From positions 1-64,000 of the forward strand of contig NZ_FOGT01000013.1 of the NCBI RefSeq assembly GCF_900111295.1: a stretch of DNA of 64,000 nucleotides, given 5' to 3'. The translations under genes were made by a program, and so were the position numbers. Under the pieces are notes generated by a model, which saw only the letters and a list, made by a program, of their open reading frames with translations, ran no database searches and had not been told where the DNA came from. Positions 7,751-16,244 of this stretch are shown piece after piece. The stretch is from Salipaludibacillus aurantiacus (GTDB lineage Bacteria; Bacillota; Bacilli; Bacillales; Salisediminibacteriaceae). How positions within the stretch are numbered: the first letter of the stretch is position 1; each line of letters starts with the position of its first letter.

Positions 7751-9223
7751 TTAGTCATTTGTCTGATCAGGAATTTCACCAGGCTTGAAATCCAGTTCGC
7801 TTACTTCAGCCAGGATTTGAGTGATATCCGTGTTATCAAGTGTCCCATTAAATCTTTCAGCTCCGAGACCTTCTGCGAAAACCGGCACCATATTTCCTGT
7901 GTGTCCGCCTGTGCTGCTTGCGGCACGAATTTCTCTGCTCATGACACCCGCACCATACTGGTCAGCAATGAATGAACCGATTTCCCAGCCTTGCTCATGA
8001 GGAAATCTTAATTCTCCTTCTTCATCATAAATATACTCATTAAACGCATCGATGTTTTCATCCGACATTTCAAAGTTGGCATATTTCTGAACCACGCTTC
8101 TGACTGACTCAGGAGTATAAATGCCCTTATCTTCGTCAAATTCAAATTGTGAAACCATATATTCCGGAGAGGCTGACACATTTCGAAGGGCTTCTTTGTC
8201 CATCACTTCTGAAGCAGCCATTCCCATTGTTTCATGGTCGGCCAGCACAACGACAAGCGTATCATCACGCTCTCCTGCCCATTCCATCACGTCTCCTACA
8301 GTTTCATCAAACTCTATGGTTTCCTGCCAAACACTTGTGAAATCAGCAGCATGAGCAGCGTGGTCAATCCGGGCCCCTTCAATCATTAAGAAGAAACCGT
8401 CATCATCCTGCGAAAGCATGTCTAACGCCACCTCAGACATTTCATTCAGAGAAGGCTCATTAGAGTCATATAAATCGTAATCCACTTTATAGTTCATAAA
8501 TGAATCATGAAATAAACCTAATAGTTTTTCAGAGTTTTCTACATCAAGTAATTCATCGCGGTCAGTCACAATATCATAGCCTAACTCCTCAAATTCCTCA
8601 ATCAGGTTATTCCCATCCTGACGCTCCGGCAGGAAGTAATCCGTTCCGCCGCCGAGCATTAAATCATACTCGTTTTCAAGCATCTGGCGTGCAATCTCTT
8701 CCTGACCTGATCGGCTCTCCACGTTCGCTGTAAAAGCTGCCGGCGTGGCGTCTGTTACAGTATTGTTTGAAATGACTCCGACCTTTCTGTCATGAGCCTG
8801 AAATAATTTAAGTATGCTATCGAGTTCATTACCATCCGGGTCAACACCTAACATGCCATTATCTGTTTTTACTGAAGTTGCTATTCCTGTACCCGCTGCT
8901 GCAGAATCTGTTACCCAATTATTACTGGAATAAGTCCTCATAAATGCGGCATGTTCAAGTTTCTCCATATGTAAAATACCTTCTTTTCCGTGCTCAAGCA
9001 AACGTGCGATCTCAATCTGACCTACTCCCATACCGTCTCCAATCATCATAATAACGTTTTTTGGAGCTGTTTGTGTTCCTTCGCTATTTTCTGACTGGTC
9101 AGTGTTTCCGCCATTATTATCCGGGCTGGCATCCACCTCATCGCTCTCGTTATTGCATGCCATTAAAACCGAGGCTGTTATAGCAAGAACTCCAGCAGAC
9201 CTCATTAATTTAGAAAATTTCAT
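7751..9223 (-). CDS. Alkaline phosphatase, lipoprotein (PhoA family)
   Basis: A 490-residue phosphomonoesterase. The signal peptide ends in the lipobox VLMAC (Cys23), so the enzyme should be tethered outside the membrane after an Asn/Asp/Ser-rich linker (24-53). IGDGMG at 61-66 holds the first metal Asp, DSAAAG at 106-111 the nucleophilic Ser107, and later IEGARIDHAAH, LADHETMG and STGGHTG provide metal ligands. The very acidic composition suits a salty or alkaline exterior. AGGAGGG lies 5 bases before the ATG. The promoter carries a cre site and I saw no Pho box, suggesting carbon rather than phosphate control. Confidence 0.92.
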   Translation of the reverse strand: MKFSKLMRSAGVLAITASVLMACNNESDEVDASPDNNGGNTDQSENSEGTQTAPKNVIMMIGDGMGVGQIEIARLLEHGKEGILHMEKLEHAAFMRTYSSNNWVTDSAAAGTGIATSVKTDNGMLGVDPDGNELDSILKLFQAHDRKVGVISNNTVTDATPAAFTANVESRSGQEEIARQMLENEYDLMLGGGTDYFLPERQDGNNLIEEFEELGYDIVTDRDELLDVENSEKLLGLFHDSFMNYKVDYDLYDSNEPSLNEMSEVALDMLSQDDDGFFLMIEGARIDHAAHAADFTSVWQETIEFDETVGDVMEWAGERDDTLVVVLADHETMGMAASEVMDKEALRNVSASPEYMVSQFEFDEDKGIYTPESVRSVVQKYANFEMSDENIDAFNEYIYDEEGELRFPHEQGWEIGSFIADQYGAGVMSREIRAASSTGGHTGNMVPVFAEGLGAERFNGTLDNTDITQILAEVSELDFKPGEIPDQTND

Positions 9224-9241
9224 TTAATCCCTCCTAAGGTA

Positions 9242-9279
9242 ATTGTAAGACATCTGACGTCATATGTTAACGCTTTCAA
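9242..9279 (-). promoter_or_regulatory. Alkaline phosphatase promoter with overlapping cre site
   Basis: Minus-strand TTAACA (9265-9270), a 17-bp spacer and TACAAT (9242-9247). TTGAAAGCGTTAACA (9265-9279) matches the CcpA consensus WTGNAANCGNWNNCW fully and overlaps the -35, predicting repression by CcpA. Confidence 0.7.
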
Positions 9280-9559
9280 TTTACCATAGATCAGCTTTTT
9301 TAACAACAGAAATAAGCTTAAAAACCCCTTCAATTTCCTAGTACTATTAAAGCCATTTTTAGAGGGAAATAGACCTAGTGATTGACTGGCAAAACTATTA
9401 ATACCTCTGCTCTCCCCTTCTAATTTCACCGGAGAAACCTTGCCCTTCCTGCCTTTAGCATCAGTTTCAGACAATTAATAAAAATAAGAATCCGACAGCA
9501 TTCCGCAGGATGAGCCTGCTGGAACTTCTCATATGCCCCCTATCGTTTCTGGGAGCGGT

Positions 9560-9587
9560 TTCACAAACGGAAATCTGGTGGTACAAT
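9560..9587 (+). promoter_or_regulatory. Putative promoter of the dicarboxylate transporter gene
   Basis: TTCACA (9560-9565), 16 bp, TACAAT (9582-9587), about 45 bp before the start codon. The rest of the 9280-9559 gap shows nothing further. Confidence 0.5.
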
Positions 9588-9633
9588 CTGGTCGAAAAGA
9601 CAACTTTATACTTGAGGAAGGGGCTAGTTTTAA

Positions 9634-11295
9634 ATGAGTACTATGAAACGTCTATGGAACAAATCGTGGGAAAGCCACTACCGCGTCAAAGATCTGCTGA
9701 GATTTGTAAGCGGCAGGTCAGGAGGTGAACCTCCTTCTGAATACAAAGGCCGCATGGAAAAAGCCTCCGGAAAAATGACAGGTACTTACCGTGAACCTTC
9801 GCCGGATGGAAGAGATTTTTCACTGAAACAAATTGTCGGCTTGTTTCTAGGTCCTCTTTTGTTTTTCATCATTCTATTATTCTTTCAGCCTGAAGGACTT
9901 CCGCTTGAGGCACGCGGCGTTCTTGCTGCCACGACCTGGATTGCCACATGGTGGATTACAGAGGCTATTCCAATTCCGGTTACGTCACTTTTACCTATTA
10001 TTTTATTTCCACTGGTCACTAATCTTGGGGTAGGGGAAGTTACTCCAAACTACGGTGACAACATCGTCTTTCTTTTCCTTGGAGGATTTATTATTGCTCT
10101 GGCGCTCGAGAGATGGAACTTACATAAGCGGATCGCTTTGACAATCATTAATGCGGTCGGCACCAGCACAAAGCGACTCATGCTAGGGTTCATGCTTGCA
10201 ACCGCCTTCCTTTCTATGTGGATTTCTAACACAGCAACTGCAATGATGATGGTGCCTATTGGAACAGCTATCATTTATCAGTTCTCCCACCTGATCGATG
10301 ACAGGAAAGTGAAAAATGCGAAACAACAAGAAGACCAGTTTGCAAAAGGCCTTATGATTGCGATTGCCTTCTCTGCATCCATCGGCGGACTTGGCACAAT
10401 TATAGGCACACCGCCAAACACGATCCTCGCCGGACAGCTTAGGGAAATCTTTGACGTTGACTTGTCGTTTGCCAATTGGATGCTGTTTGGTGTTCCTTTA
10501 GCCGCCGTTCTTTTAATCATTGCCTGGCTTTATCTAATTACCTTTGCTTTTCCTATAAAAATGAAGGAAATTCCCGGCGGACATAAGGTCGTACAAAATG
10601 AACGTAAGGCGTTAGGACCTATGAGCCCCGATGAAAAAGTAGTTTTGACAGTTTTTACATTAACTGCGCTTGCGTGGATCAGCCGCTCATTCGTCCTTCA
10701 GGAGTATGTCCATCCGAACATCGATGATACGCTCATAGCGATTACAGGTGCACTTGTTCTCTTTTTAATCCCTTCTTTTAAATACCAGGGGGTTAAGCTG
10801 ATGAACTGGCATACCGCTAAAGACGTGCCATGGGGGATCCTCATCTTATTCGGCGGAGGGCTCGCCATAGCCGGGGCTTTTGGTGAGACCGGCCTTGATG
10901 TGTGGATCGGTGAACAGCTCACCGTTCTGATCGGAGTCCAGTTTATTGTTATTGTCCTCGCCGTATCCATTTTTGTGGTCTTTCTCACAGAAATCACCTC
11001 AAATACGGCATCAGCGACAATGCTAATGCCGATTATGGCCTCGCTCGCTTATGCGATAGACGTCCATCCATTCGCCATGATGGTGCCAGCTGCTGTGGCA
11101 GCATCGTGCGCATTTATGCTCCCTGTTGCTACCCCGCCAAATGCCGTTGTGTTTGGTTCAGGGTATTTGAAAATGGGGGACATGATTAAAGCCGGTTTCT
11201 GGATGAATATTATTGCAGTAGCCGCACTTGTAACCTTTGTAACGCTTCTTCTGCCGATTGTTTTCGGCATTGATTTGACTACATTTCCAGGTTAA
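9634..11295 (+). CDS. DASS (SLC13) family sodium:dicarboxylate symporter
   Basis: A 553-residue multi-helix transporter that would import C4-dicarboxylates or related anions with sodium. Residues 1-60 are a polar cytoplasmic extension; about a dozen membrane segments follow. The two hallmark SNT motifs of the family are present: SNTATAMMMVP at 198-208 and TSNTASATMLMP near 452, which form the paired substrate and sodium sites. Closest by eye to SdcS-type carriers. The ATG at 9634 has GAGGAAGGGG about 10 bases upstream; an in-frame ATG at 9643 is an alternative. Monocistronic with a strong terminator. Confidence 0.88.
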   Translation: MSTMKRLWNKSWESHYRVKDLLRFVSGRSGGEPPSEYKGRMEKASGKMTGTYREPSPDGRDFSLKQIVGLFLGPLLFFIILLFFQPEGLPLEARGVLAATTWIATWWITEAIPIPVTSLLPIILFPLVTNLGVGEVTPNYGDNIVFLFLGGFIIALALERWNLHKRIALTIINAVGTSTKRLMLGFMLATAFLSMWISNTATAMMMVPIGTAIIYQFSHLIDDRKVKNAKQQEDQFAKGLMIAIAFSASIGGLGTIIGTPPNTILAGQLREIFDVDLSFANWMLFGVPLAAVLLIIAWLYLITFAFPIKMKEIPGGHKVVQNERKALGPMSPDEKVVLTVFTLTALAWISRSFVLQEYVHPNIDDTLIAITGALVLFLIPSFKYQGVKLMNWHTAKDVPWGILILFGGGLAIAGAFGETGLDVWIGEQLTVLIGVQFIVIVLAVSIFVVFLTEITSNTASATMLMPIMASLAYAIDVHPFAMMVPAAVAASCAFMLPVATPPNAVVFGSGYLKMGDMIKAGFWMNIIAVAALVTFVTLLLPIVFGIDLTTFPG

Positions 11296-11300
11296 ATGAT

Positions 11301-11332
11301 ACAGCCTGCCCCAAATAAAAGGGGCAGGCTGT
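11301..11332 (+). terminator. Terminator of the dicarboxylate transporter gene
   Basis: ACAGCCTGCCCC and GGGGCAGGCTGT form a perfect 12-bp stem with an 8-nt loop, 5 bp after the stop, followed by a T-rich stretch. Confidence 0.9.
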
Positions 11333-11383
11333 TTATTGGTTGTTTTTTAAAATGTAATCTAGTTAAACTGCAACCACTATCAA

Positions 11384-11998
11384 TTAAATTTTTTCCGGCT
11401 CAGACGATGCTTTCTTTTCTGCAAGTTTCTTTTCAAAATAATTCTCTATTGTCTGGGTGACTTCGAATGCCGTATGGTCAAGTTTATAGTTTTCAAAAAC
11501 ATGTTCGCAGTGAACTCTGTAGGCCATATCCTCGTCATAATGAGCTAAATGCCGCTCAATGATTGCCGGAGTATCGCCTCTCTCCTTTTGTCTGTTTATG
11601 ACAGTATTACGGTCAGCATAGACGAAAAAGCGAATAACTTTATCGCCGTAAAGCTTTTTCAGGATATCTGCCCCCTCCGGATTCACAACGAGGTAGATAC
11701 AGCCTTTTTTCTCGAATGTCTCTCTGATATCTTTTTCTTTAATACCGTAAAAATGTCCGTCAACTTCTACACTTTCGAGAAACTCACCGTTATTTATTGA
11801 GGCTTGAAATTCTCCCGGTGAAATGTAATGATAGTCTTCCCCGCCCGTTTCGTACGGTCTGCGGTTTCTCGTCGTATAGGAAATGACCCCTTTCATCTGC
11901 AAGGTATTTTCTCCTACAAGTTTTGAAACAGTTTTCCGTCCAGACCCGTCAGGTCCTGTAAAAACAAAAATAAGCTCTTTTTCTTTCAGATTATACAT
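11384..11998 (-). CDS. Guanylate kinase-like protein with altered P-loop
   Basis: A 204-residue P-loop protein of the guanylate kinase fold. The GMP-binding signature is kept (SYTTRNRRPYETGGEDYHY, about 40-58), as is the LID-like FFVYADR region. The Walker A motif, normally GPSGxGKST, reads GPDGSGRKT at 15-23, so the canonical Lys is Arg and the Lys is displaced by one. This is more likely a lineage-specific paralogue than the housekeeping Gmk. An ideal GGGGAGGAG ribosome site precedes the ATG. A cre-like site lies about 220 bp upstream. Activity on GMP is uncertain. Confidence 0.75.
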   Translation of the reverse strand: MYNLKEKELIFVFTGPDGSGRKTVSKLVGENTLQMKGVISYTTRNRRPYETGGEDYHYISPGEFQASINNGEFLESVEVDGHFYGIKEKDIRETFEKKGCIYLVVNPEGADILKKLYGDKVIRFFVYADRNTVINRQKERGDTPAIIERHLAHYDEDMAYRVHCEHVFENYKLDHTAFEVTQTIENYFEKKLAEKKASSEPEKI

Positions 11999-12215
11999 TT
12001 TATCTCCTCCCCAAATTAAAATACGCCACTTGTTTAAATAGTTCTAGCTGAATCAGCGGCTAAGTACAGCTTATTCAGTCGACCAGGCTTCACGTAATAT
12101 CTTCTAATAACCTGAAGATCCTCCCCCTCATTTAAAGCCGGTTCCTCTTACTATTCAATAAATATAACCTGCATTCCTTCTTTTTAAGTTTTACACCTTC
12201 TGCCAGCCAGCATAA

Positions 12216-12230
12216 AGAAATCGCTTTCAA
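12216..12230 (-). promoter_or_regulatory. Putative cre (CcpA) site
   Basis: Minus-strand TTGAAAGCGATTTCT matches WTGNAANCGNWNNCW at every position. It lies 218 bp upstream of the guanylate-kinase paralogue; no clear promoter was identified between them. The rest of the 11999-12301 gap shows no gene. Confidence 0.45.
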
Positions 12231-12301
12231 AAGATCAATTACCACTCCATTATAGAAGAATACGATAAGATAATAGAGTTTATGAATAAATATTTAAATA
12301 A

Positions 12302-12337
12302 AAAGAAAGGACCAGCTCAAAGATATTGAGCTAGCCC
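12302..12337 (-). terminator. Terminator of the ROK regulator gene
   Basis: Minus-strand GGGCTAGCTCAA pairs with TTGAGCTGGTCC over 12 bp with two G-U pairs, followed by TTTCTTTTT. Confidence 0.8.
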
Positions 12338-12361
12338 AAGTGTCATTTATTGAATAGTCGC

Positions 12362-13597
12362 TTATCCATTTATTTTTAAAAACTTTCCTGTATCAAATAG
12401 TTGATTAATAACAAGCGTAAAAGCTCCTGTAACCATTCCTTTTTTTCCTAAGGACGAAACAGCAAGTTCAGTCGTGTCCTGCACCGACCTTACGCTGCAT
12501 TTTCTCATCATTTCTTCAAGCGGGCTGAGGAGAGGCTCTCCTGTCCTGAACAATTTCCCTTCAAGAACGACTTTAGAAGGGGTCAGCATGTTTACGACAT
12601 TACCAATCGCTATTCCTAAATACCTGCCAGCGTCTTCAATCACTTCCAGGGTAAGAGGGTCTTTTCGTTTAGAGGCCTCATAAATCATATCCATAGTAAG
12701 ATCTCCATTTTCCTCCACCCACTCTTGTAAAACAGAACGCTTCCCGAGCCTTAATCTTTTTTGTACTTGTTCCATTATGGCAAATTCGGAAGCATAAGCT
12801 TCAAGACAGCCATAATTGCCGCAATGGCAGCGCGGCCCGTTTACATCTACTATCGTATGCCCGATTTCTCCTGCACTATGAGCCGGGCCATGATATAACT
12901 TGTTATCTATAACAATCCCTGACCCGATTCCAAGTCCTATACTGACACAAAGAAAATGCGAGACCCCTTTACCCTTGCCAAACCAGCTTTCAGCCAGTGT
13001 TAGTGTGCGAACATCGTTCTCAACAAGAACAGGGACAGAAAATTCATCTTCTAAGTAACGTTTCAGCGGAATATTTTCTAAATTTAAGTGAGGTGAAAAT
13101 ATAGCAATTCCTTTTTCTGAATCGACAAGTCCATGCATCCCTACTCCTATTCCAATCACAGAGTCTAAAGGAGTGCTGTTTACTTTCAAAACCTCATATA
13201 CTGAAGAAGCAAGCGATTCCAAAAACATGTCCATTGGAGGAGGAGATTTCATCCGTATTTCTTTTTCTGCAATAATGGTGCCATCAAGAGTAGCCATAAC
13301 TGTCCGGATCACTTCTGCAGCTGCATATATACCAACCGCATAAAAAGCTGTCGAGTTAACCGAGAGCATCAGCGGTTTCCGGCCGCCTTGAATTTTCCCG
13401 ACGCCCCGTTCTTCAACTATGAGTTTCTCTTCCAATAATTCCTGGACGAGCGTTCCGACAGTAGGAGGCGTCAGTTTTGTCCGTTTAGCTATTTCAGCCC
13501 GGGAAATTGAACCTTCCAAACGGATAATATTTAAGATAGTTGATCTGTTCATTGATTTCATGCCTTCAAAACTGCCGGTTTTTGGCACATACATCAT
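12362..13597 (-). CDS. ROK family (XylR-type) transcriptional repressor
   Basis: A 411-residue regulator. Residues about 15-75 form a MarR-like winged helix (SRAEIAKRTKLTPPTVGTLV) that binds operator DNA. The remainder is a ROK sugar-kinase-like domain with a GIGVG loop and the zinc motif CHCGNYGC near 270. Such proteins respond to xylose, glucose or oligosaccharide ligands. It lies at the end of the leftward importer operon and is the obvious candidate to bind the paired palindromes at 17645-17658 and 17867-17884. The start is ATG 13597, with TTGAGG about 9 bases upstream. Confidence 0.88.
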   Translation of the reverse strand: MMYVPKTGSFEGMKSMNRSTILNIIRLEGSISRAEIAKRTKLTPPTVGTLVQELLEEKLIVEERGVGKIQGGRKPLMLSVNSTAFYAVGIYAAAEVIRTVMATLDGTIIAEKEIRMKSPPPMDMFLESLASSVYEVLKVNSTPLDSVIGIGVGMHGLVDSEKGIAIFSPHLNLENIPLKRYLEDEFSVPVLVENDVRTLTLAESWFGKGKGVSHFLCVSIGLGIGSGIVIDNKLYHGPAHSAGEIGHTIVDVNGPRCHCGNYGCLEAYASEFAIMEQVQKRLRLGKRSVLQEWVEENGDLTMDMIYEASKRKDPLTLEVIEDAGRYLGIAIGNVVNMLTPSKVVLEGKLFRTGEPLLSPLEEMMRKCSVRSVQDTTELAVSSLGKKGMVTGAFTLVINQLFDTGKFLKING

Positions 13598-13682
13598 TGG
13601 AAAAAACCTCAATTCTTTTTATAGAAGTAGTTAGTCAAAATATAACATAATTTCTTATTAAATACCTTTGATTTAACAGGCT

Positions 13683-14345
13683 TTATGTTTTCCATGGACG
13701 TAATGTCCCGCTCCAGGACACCTCACTGGAGAATGAATATTTCTCAGGTTCATACTGGTGAAGCAAATGGAGTACTGAATTTTGAATCATAACAGTAAGA
13801 ATGCCTGCCCAGATGGTAAGAGCAATTGTAAAGAGTGAACACACTAATGTTACTGCGACTATATATAAGCTCATATTAATCGTAAACCCAAAGTTTTCAC
13901 TCACGAGTTTAAAGGATCTCAGCAAAACGATTTTTAACGAACTTTGCCCCTGCTCAATATATACCGGAAATGCATACAAATAAATTAAATGCCACATGAA
14001 CAGAAGGTAGATTAATACCATCCCCGCTAGCATAGGTAGAAACAATTCACTCCTAATCAGAGTGATCGAGTAGATAACCCCCGGGAAGGTAATAAGTATA
14101 TAAACGAGTTGCAATTTAATGCCTGTTCGCCAGTTATCTTTGAAAGCCTGCCAGAAATCCGCTGGACGAACCATTTTATTTTCACGTTTTTGTTTGAAGA
14201 CAGTAAACATAGCTGCTGTTGCAGGTCCTGCTGTTATTATTGGCAGCAGGCACATCCACCAACAGATGGTTGTCCACACCAAAAAACCTAAATGATGGTA
14301 ACTGTCGAATAGGCTGCGATGAAACACCTTCATGGCCTCTCTCAT
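13683..14345 (-). CDS. YesL/DUF624 family membrane protein
   Basis: A 220-residue polytopic membrane protein with about five helices. Its N-terminal pattern (FHRSLFDSYHHLGFLVWTTICWW, then LLPIITAGPATAAMF) is typical of DUF624 proteins, which are almost always encoded beside sugar ABC importers of the CUT1 class and are thought to assist transport or assembly. The start at 14345 follows AGGTGA at a short spacing, and the gene is 9 bp downstream of the permease gene, clearly in the same operon. Confidence 0.85.
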   Translation of the reverse strand: MREAMKVFHRSLFDSYHHLGFLVWTTICWWMCLLPIITAGPATAAMFTVFKQKRENKMVRPADFWQAFKDNWRTGIKLQLVYILITFPGVIYSITLIRSELFLPMLAGMVLIYLLFMWHLIYLYAFPVYIEQGQSSLKIVLLRSFKLVSENFGFTINMSLYIVAVTLVCSLFTIALTIWAGILTVMIQNSVLHLLHQYEPEKYSFSSEVSWSGTLRPWKT

Positions 14346-14354
14346 GGAAATCAC

Positions 14355-15188
14355 CTACCCTTTAATCCCTGTTAAGGCTATACCTTTTACAATAAACTTC
14401 TGAGCAAAAACAAATAAAATTATTACCGGAATAGCAGATAACACAGTGGCTGCCATAAGCTTTGCAAACTGTATATTAAACTGCCCCTGCATGATCGCAA
14501 GCCCGACAGGCAATGTTCTCATATCCGCACTAGTCGTAACAATGAGCGGCCATAAATAGTCGTTCCAGTTAGCCATAAACGTGAATAGGGCTAAAACGAT
14601 AAGGGATGGTTTCGCGAGAGGTAATATAATTTTCCAATAAATATAGAAAGCAGACGCCCCGTCAATGCGGGCTGCCTCTTCCAATTCAGCCGGTATGCCG
14701 ATGAAAAACTGGCGAAGCAGGAAAATACCAAACACACTTGCAAGTCCCGGAAAAATAAGGGCAGCATAATTATTTACCCAACCTAACGTACTGATTAGTC
14801 CGTAAAGCGGCACCAGGTTCATAACTGGCGGAATCATCATGGTCCCCATCAGCGACCAGAAGAGCACGTCTCTTCCCCGGAAACGCAGCCTTGAAAATGC
14901 GTACGCAGACATGGAATTAAATAAAAGCATGAGCAACGTATGAACCGTGGCAACAAAGAAACTGTTAAAAAACCATCTCATGACAGGCACATCCTGTCTC
15001 ATAAACACGTCTGCATAATTTTCAAATGTGAGGGTTTCAGGAATCCACCGGATCGGCCACGAAATCGCCTGGCTTTCCGGCTTTAAGGATGTAGAGATCA
15101 CCCATAATAATGGAAGAATCCAGAACAGTGCCATTACACATAAAAATACTAAACTTATCCTTTTCGATACTTTATCTTCATTATTCAT
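14355..15188 (-). CDS. CUT1 sugar ABC transporter permease (MalG-like)
   Basis: A 277-residue inner-membrane permease with six predicted helices. The cytoplasmic EAA loop EEAARIDGASAFYIYWKIILP, which docks to the ATPase, is well conserved. It pairs with the MalF-like permease 12 bp upstream. The start at 15188 is preferred because AGGAGG lies 8 bases before it, whereas an upstream GTG overlaps that site. No ATPase is encoded here, so a shared MsmX-type ATPase elsewhere probably energises it. Confidence 0.9.
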   Translation of the reverse strand: MNNEDKVSKRISLVFLCVMALFWILPLLWVISTSLKPESQAISWPIRWIPETLTFENYADVFMRQDVPVMRWFFNSFFVATVHTLLMLLFNSMSAYAFSRLRFRGRDVLFWSLMGTMMIPPVMNLVPLYGLISTLGWVNNYAALIFPGLASVFGIFLLRQFFIGIPAELEEAARIDGASAFYIYWKIILPLAKPSLIVLALFTFMANWNDYLWPLIVTTSADMRTLPVGLAIMQGQFNIQFAKLMAATVLSAIPVIILFVFAQKFIVKGIALTGIKG

Positions 15189-15200
15189 GCTTGGCACCTC

Positions 15201-16127
15201 CTATTTTTCTCTTGTCATTAATTTAAATTGAATGAGACTGATTGACAGAAGAATCATTCCCAGTACTACTGACATTGCTGCACCCAGGCCGGCTCGAGGA
15301 TTTCCTCCAGTAAATGCGGTGTCATAAATATATAATATTAAAACCCTTGTTTCGTAGCCGGGCCCTCCTCCAGTTGCAAGCTGAGGCTGTGCCATAACAT
15401 TAAATGAAGCAAGTGTCGTCATCACAACTACAAAAGCTAATGGCCCTTTTAAACCAGGCAATGTGACATGGAAGAACTGCTGGATTTTATTTGCGCCGTC
15501 AATTTTGGCAGCTTCATAAAGATGGTCTGGAATCTCTCCAAGACCCGCAAGAAAAAGAATCATATTGGTCCCTATCGTCCACCAGATTGTCATTACAACA
15601 AGGGATATCCAAACCCAAGGTGTTCTTGTCAGCCAGGGAATAGCATCGAGACCTAACGTTCCAATATAGTAGTTAACAAGGCCGGCGTTAGTGTCCAAAA
15701 GCCATATCCAAATTAAAACAACGGTAACTACTGACAGAAGACTCGGAGCGTAAAACAGAGCCCTGAAAAAATTCTGTCCAGGAGGCCGCGCATTGATTGC
15801 TATAGCTATAAATAACGGAATTAGAATAAGCGGGGGGACGGATAATATGACAAATATAAATGTGGCCCTGAATGCAGACCAGAAATATTCAAAGAACAAA
15901 CTGTCTGTATTCCAAAGTATATTTGCATAATTTTGCAGACCAACAAAGGACATATCCCCAAAGAAGTTCCAATTATGAAAGCTGATAATAAAACCGTAGA
16001 TCGTCGGATATGCCAGGAAAATCAGGAAGAAAATTAAATGAGGCCCGATAAACAATAAGGGAGTCAGTTTTTCTTTCCAGTTTCTTTTGTAAACCGGAGG
16101 CTGGTCACCAGTTTTAGTAATTGCCAT
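15201..16127 (-). CDS. CUT1 sugar ABC transporter permease (MalF-like)
   Basis: A 308-residue permease with six membrane helices. The EAA loop reads YEAAKIDGANKIQQFFHVTLP (about 215-235). It partners with the MalG-like protein of the next gene and the lipoprotein receptor encoded upstream. Its ribosome site GAGGAGAGG precedes ATG 16127. A hairpin between the receptor gene and this gene should lower its expression relative to the receptor, a common arrangement in such importers. Confidence 0.9.
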   Translation of the reverse strand: MAITKTGDQPPVYKRNWKEKLTPLLFIGPHLIFFLIFLAYPTIYGFIISFHNWNFFGDMSFVGLQNYANILWNTDSLFFEYFWSAFRATFIFVILSVPPLILIPLFIAIAINARPPGQNFFRALFYAPSLLSVVTVVLIWIWLLDTNAGLVNYYIGTLGLDAIPWLTRTPWVWISLVVMTIWWTIGTNMILFLAGLGEIPDHLYEAAKIDGANKIQQFFHVTLPGLKGPLAFVVVMTTLASFNVMAQPQLATGGGPGYETRVLILYIYDTAFTGGNPRAGLGAAMSVVLGMILLSISLIQFKLMTREK

Positions 16128-16190
16128 AAAAAGTCCTCTCCTCTGTAGCTTTAGTGTTTGAAGCTCAGAACATTAAATACTGATAATTAG

Positions 16191-16228
16191 TAAAAAGAAA
16201 AGGAGGACAAGAGTGATTCTGCCTCCTT
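16191..16228 (-). terminator. Attenuating terminator inside the importer operon
   Basis: Minus-strand AGAAGGAGG and CCTCCTTTTCT form a 7-9 bp stem followed by TTTTTA. Located between the binding-protein and permease genes, it would let part of the transcripts stop after the receptor gene. Confidence 0.65.
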
Positions 16229-16244
16229 CTCTTTTCATCAATAA

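Noticed and set aside
9220-9474. Minus-strand 84-codon ORF upstream of the phosphatase
   Set aside because: It spans the phosphatase promoter, cre site and ribosome site and lacks its own ribosome site.
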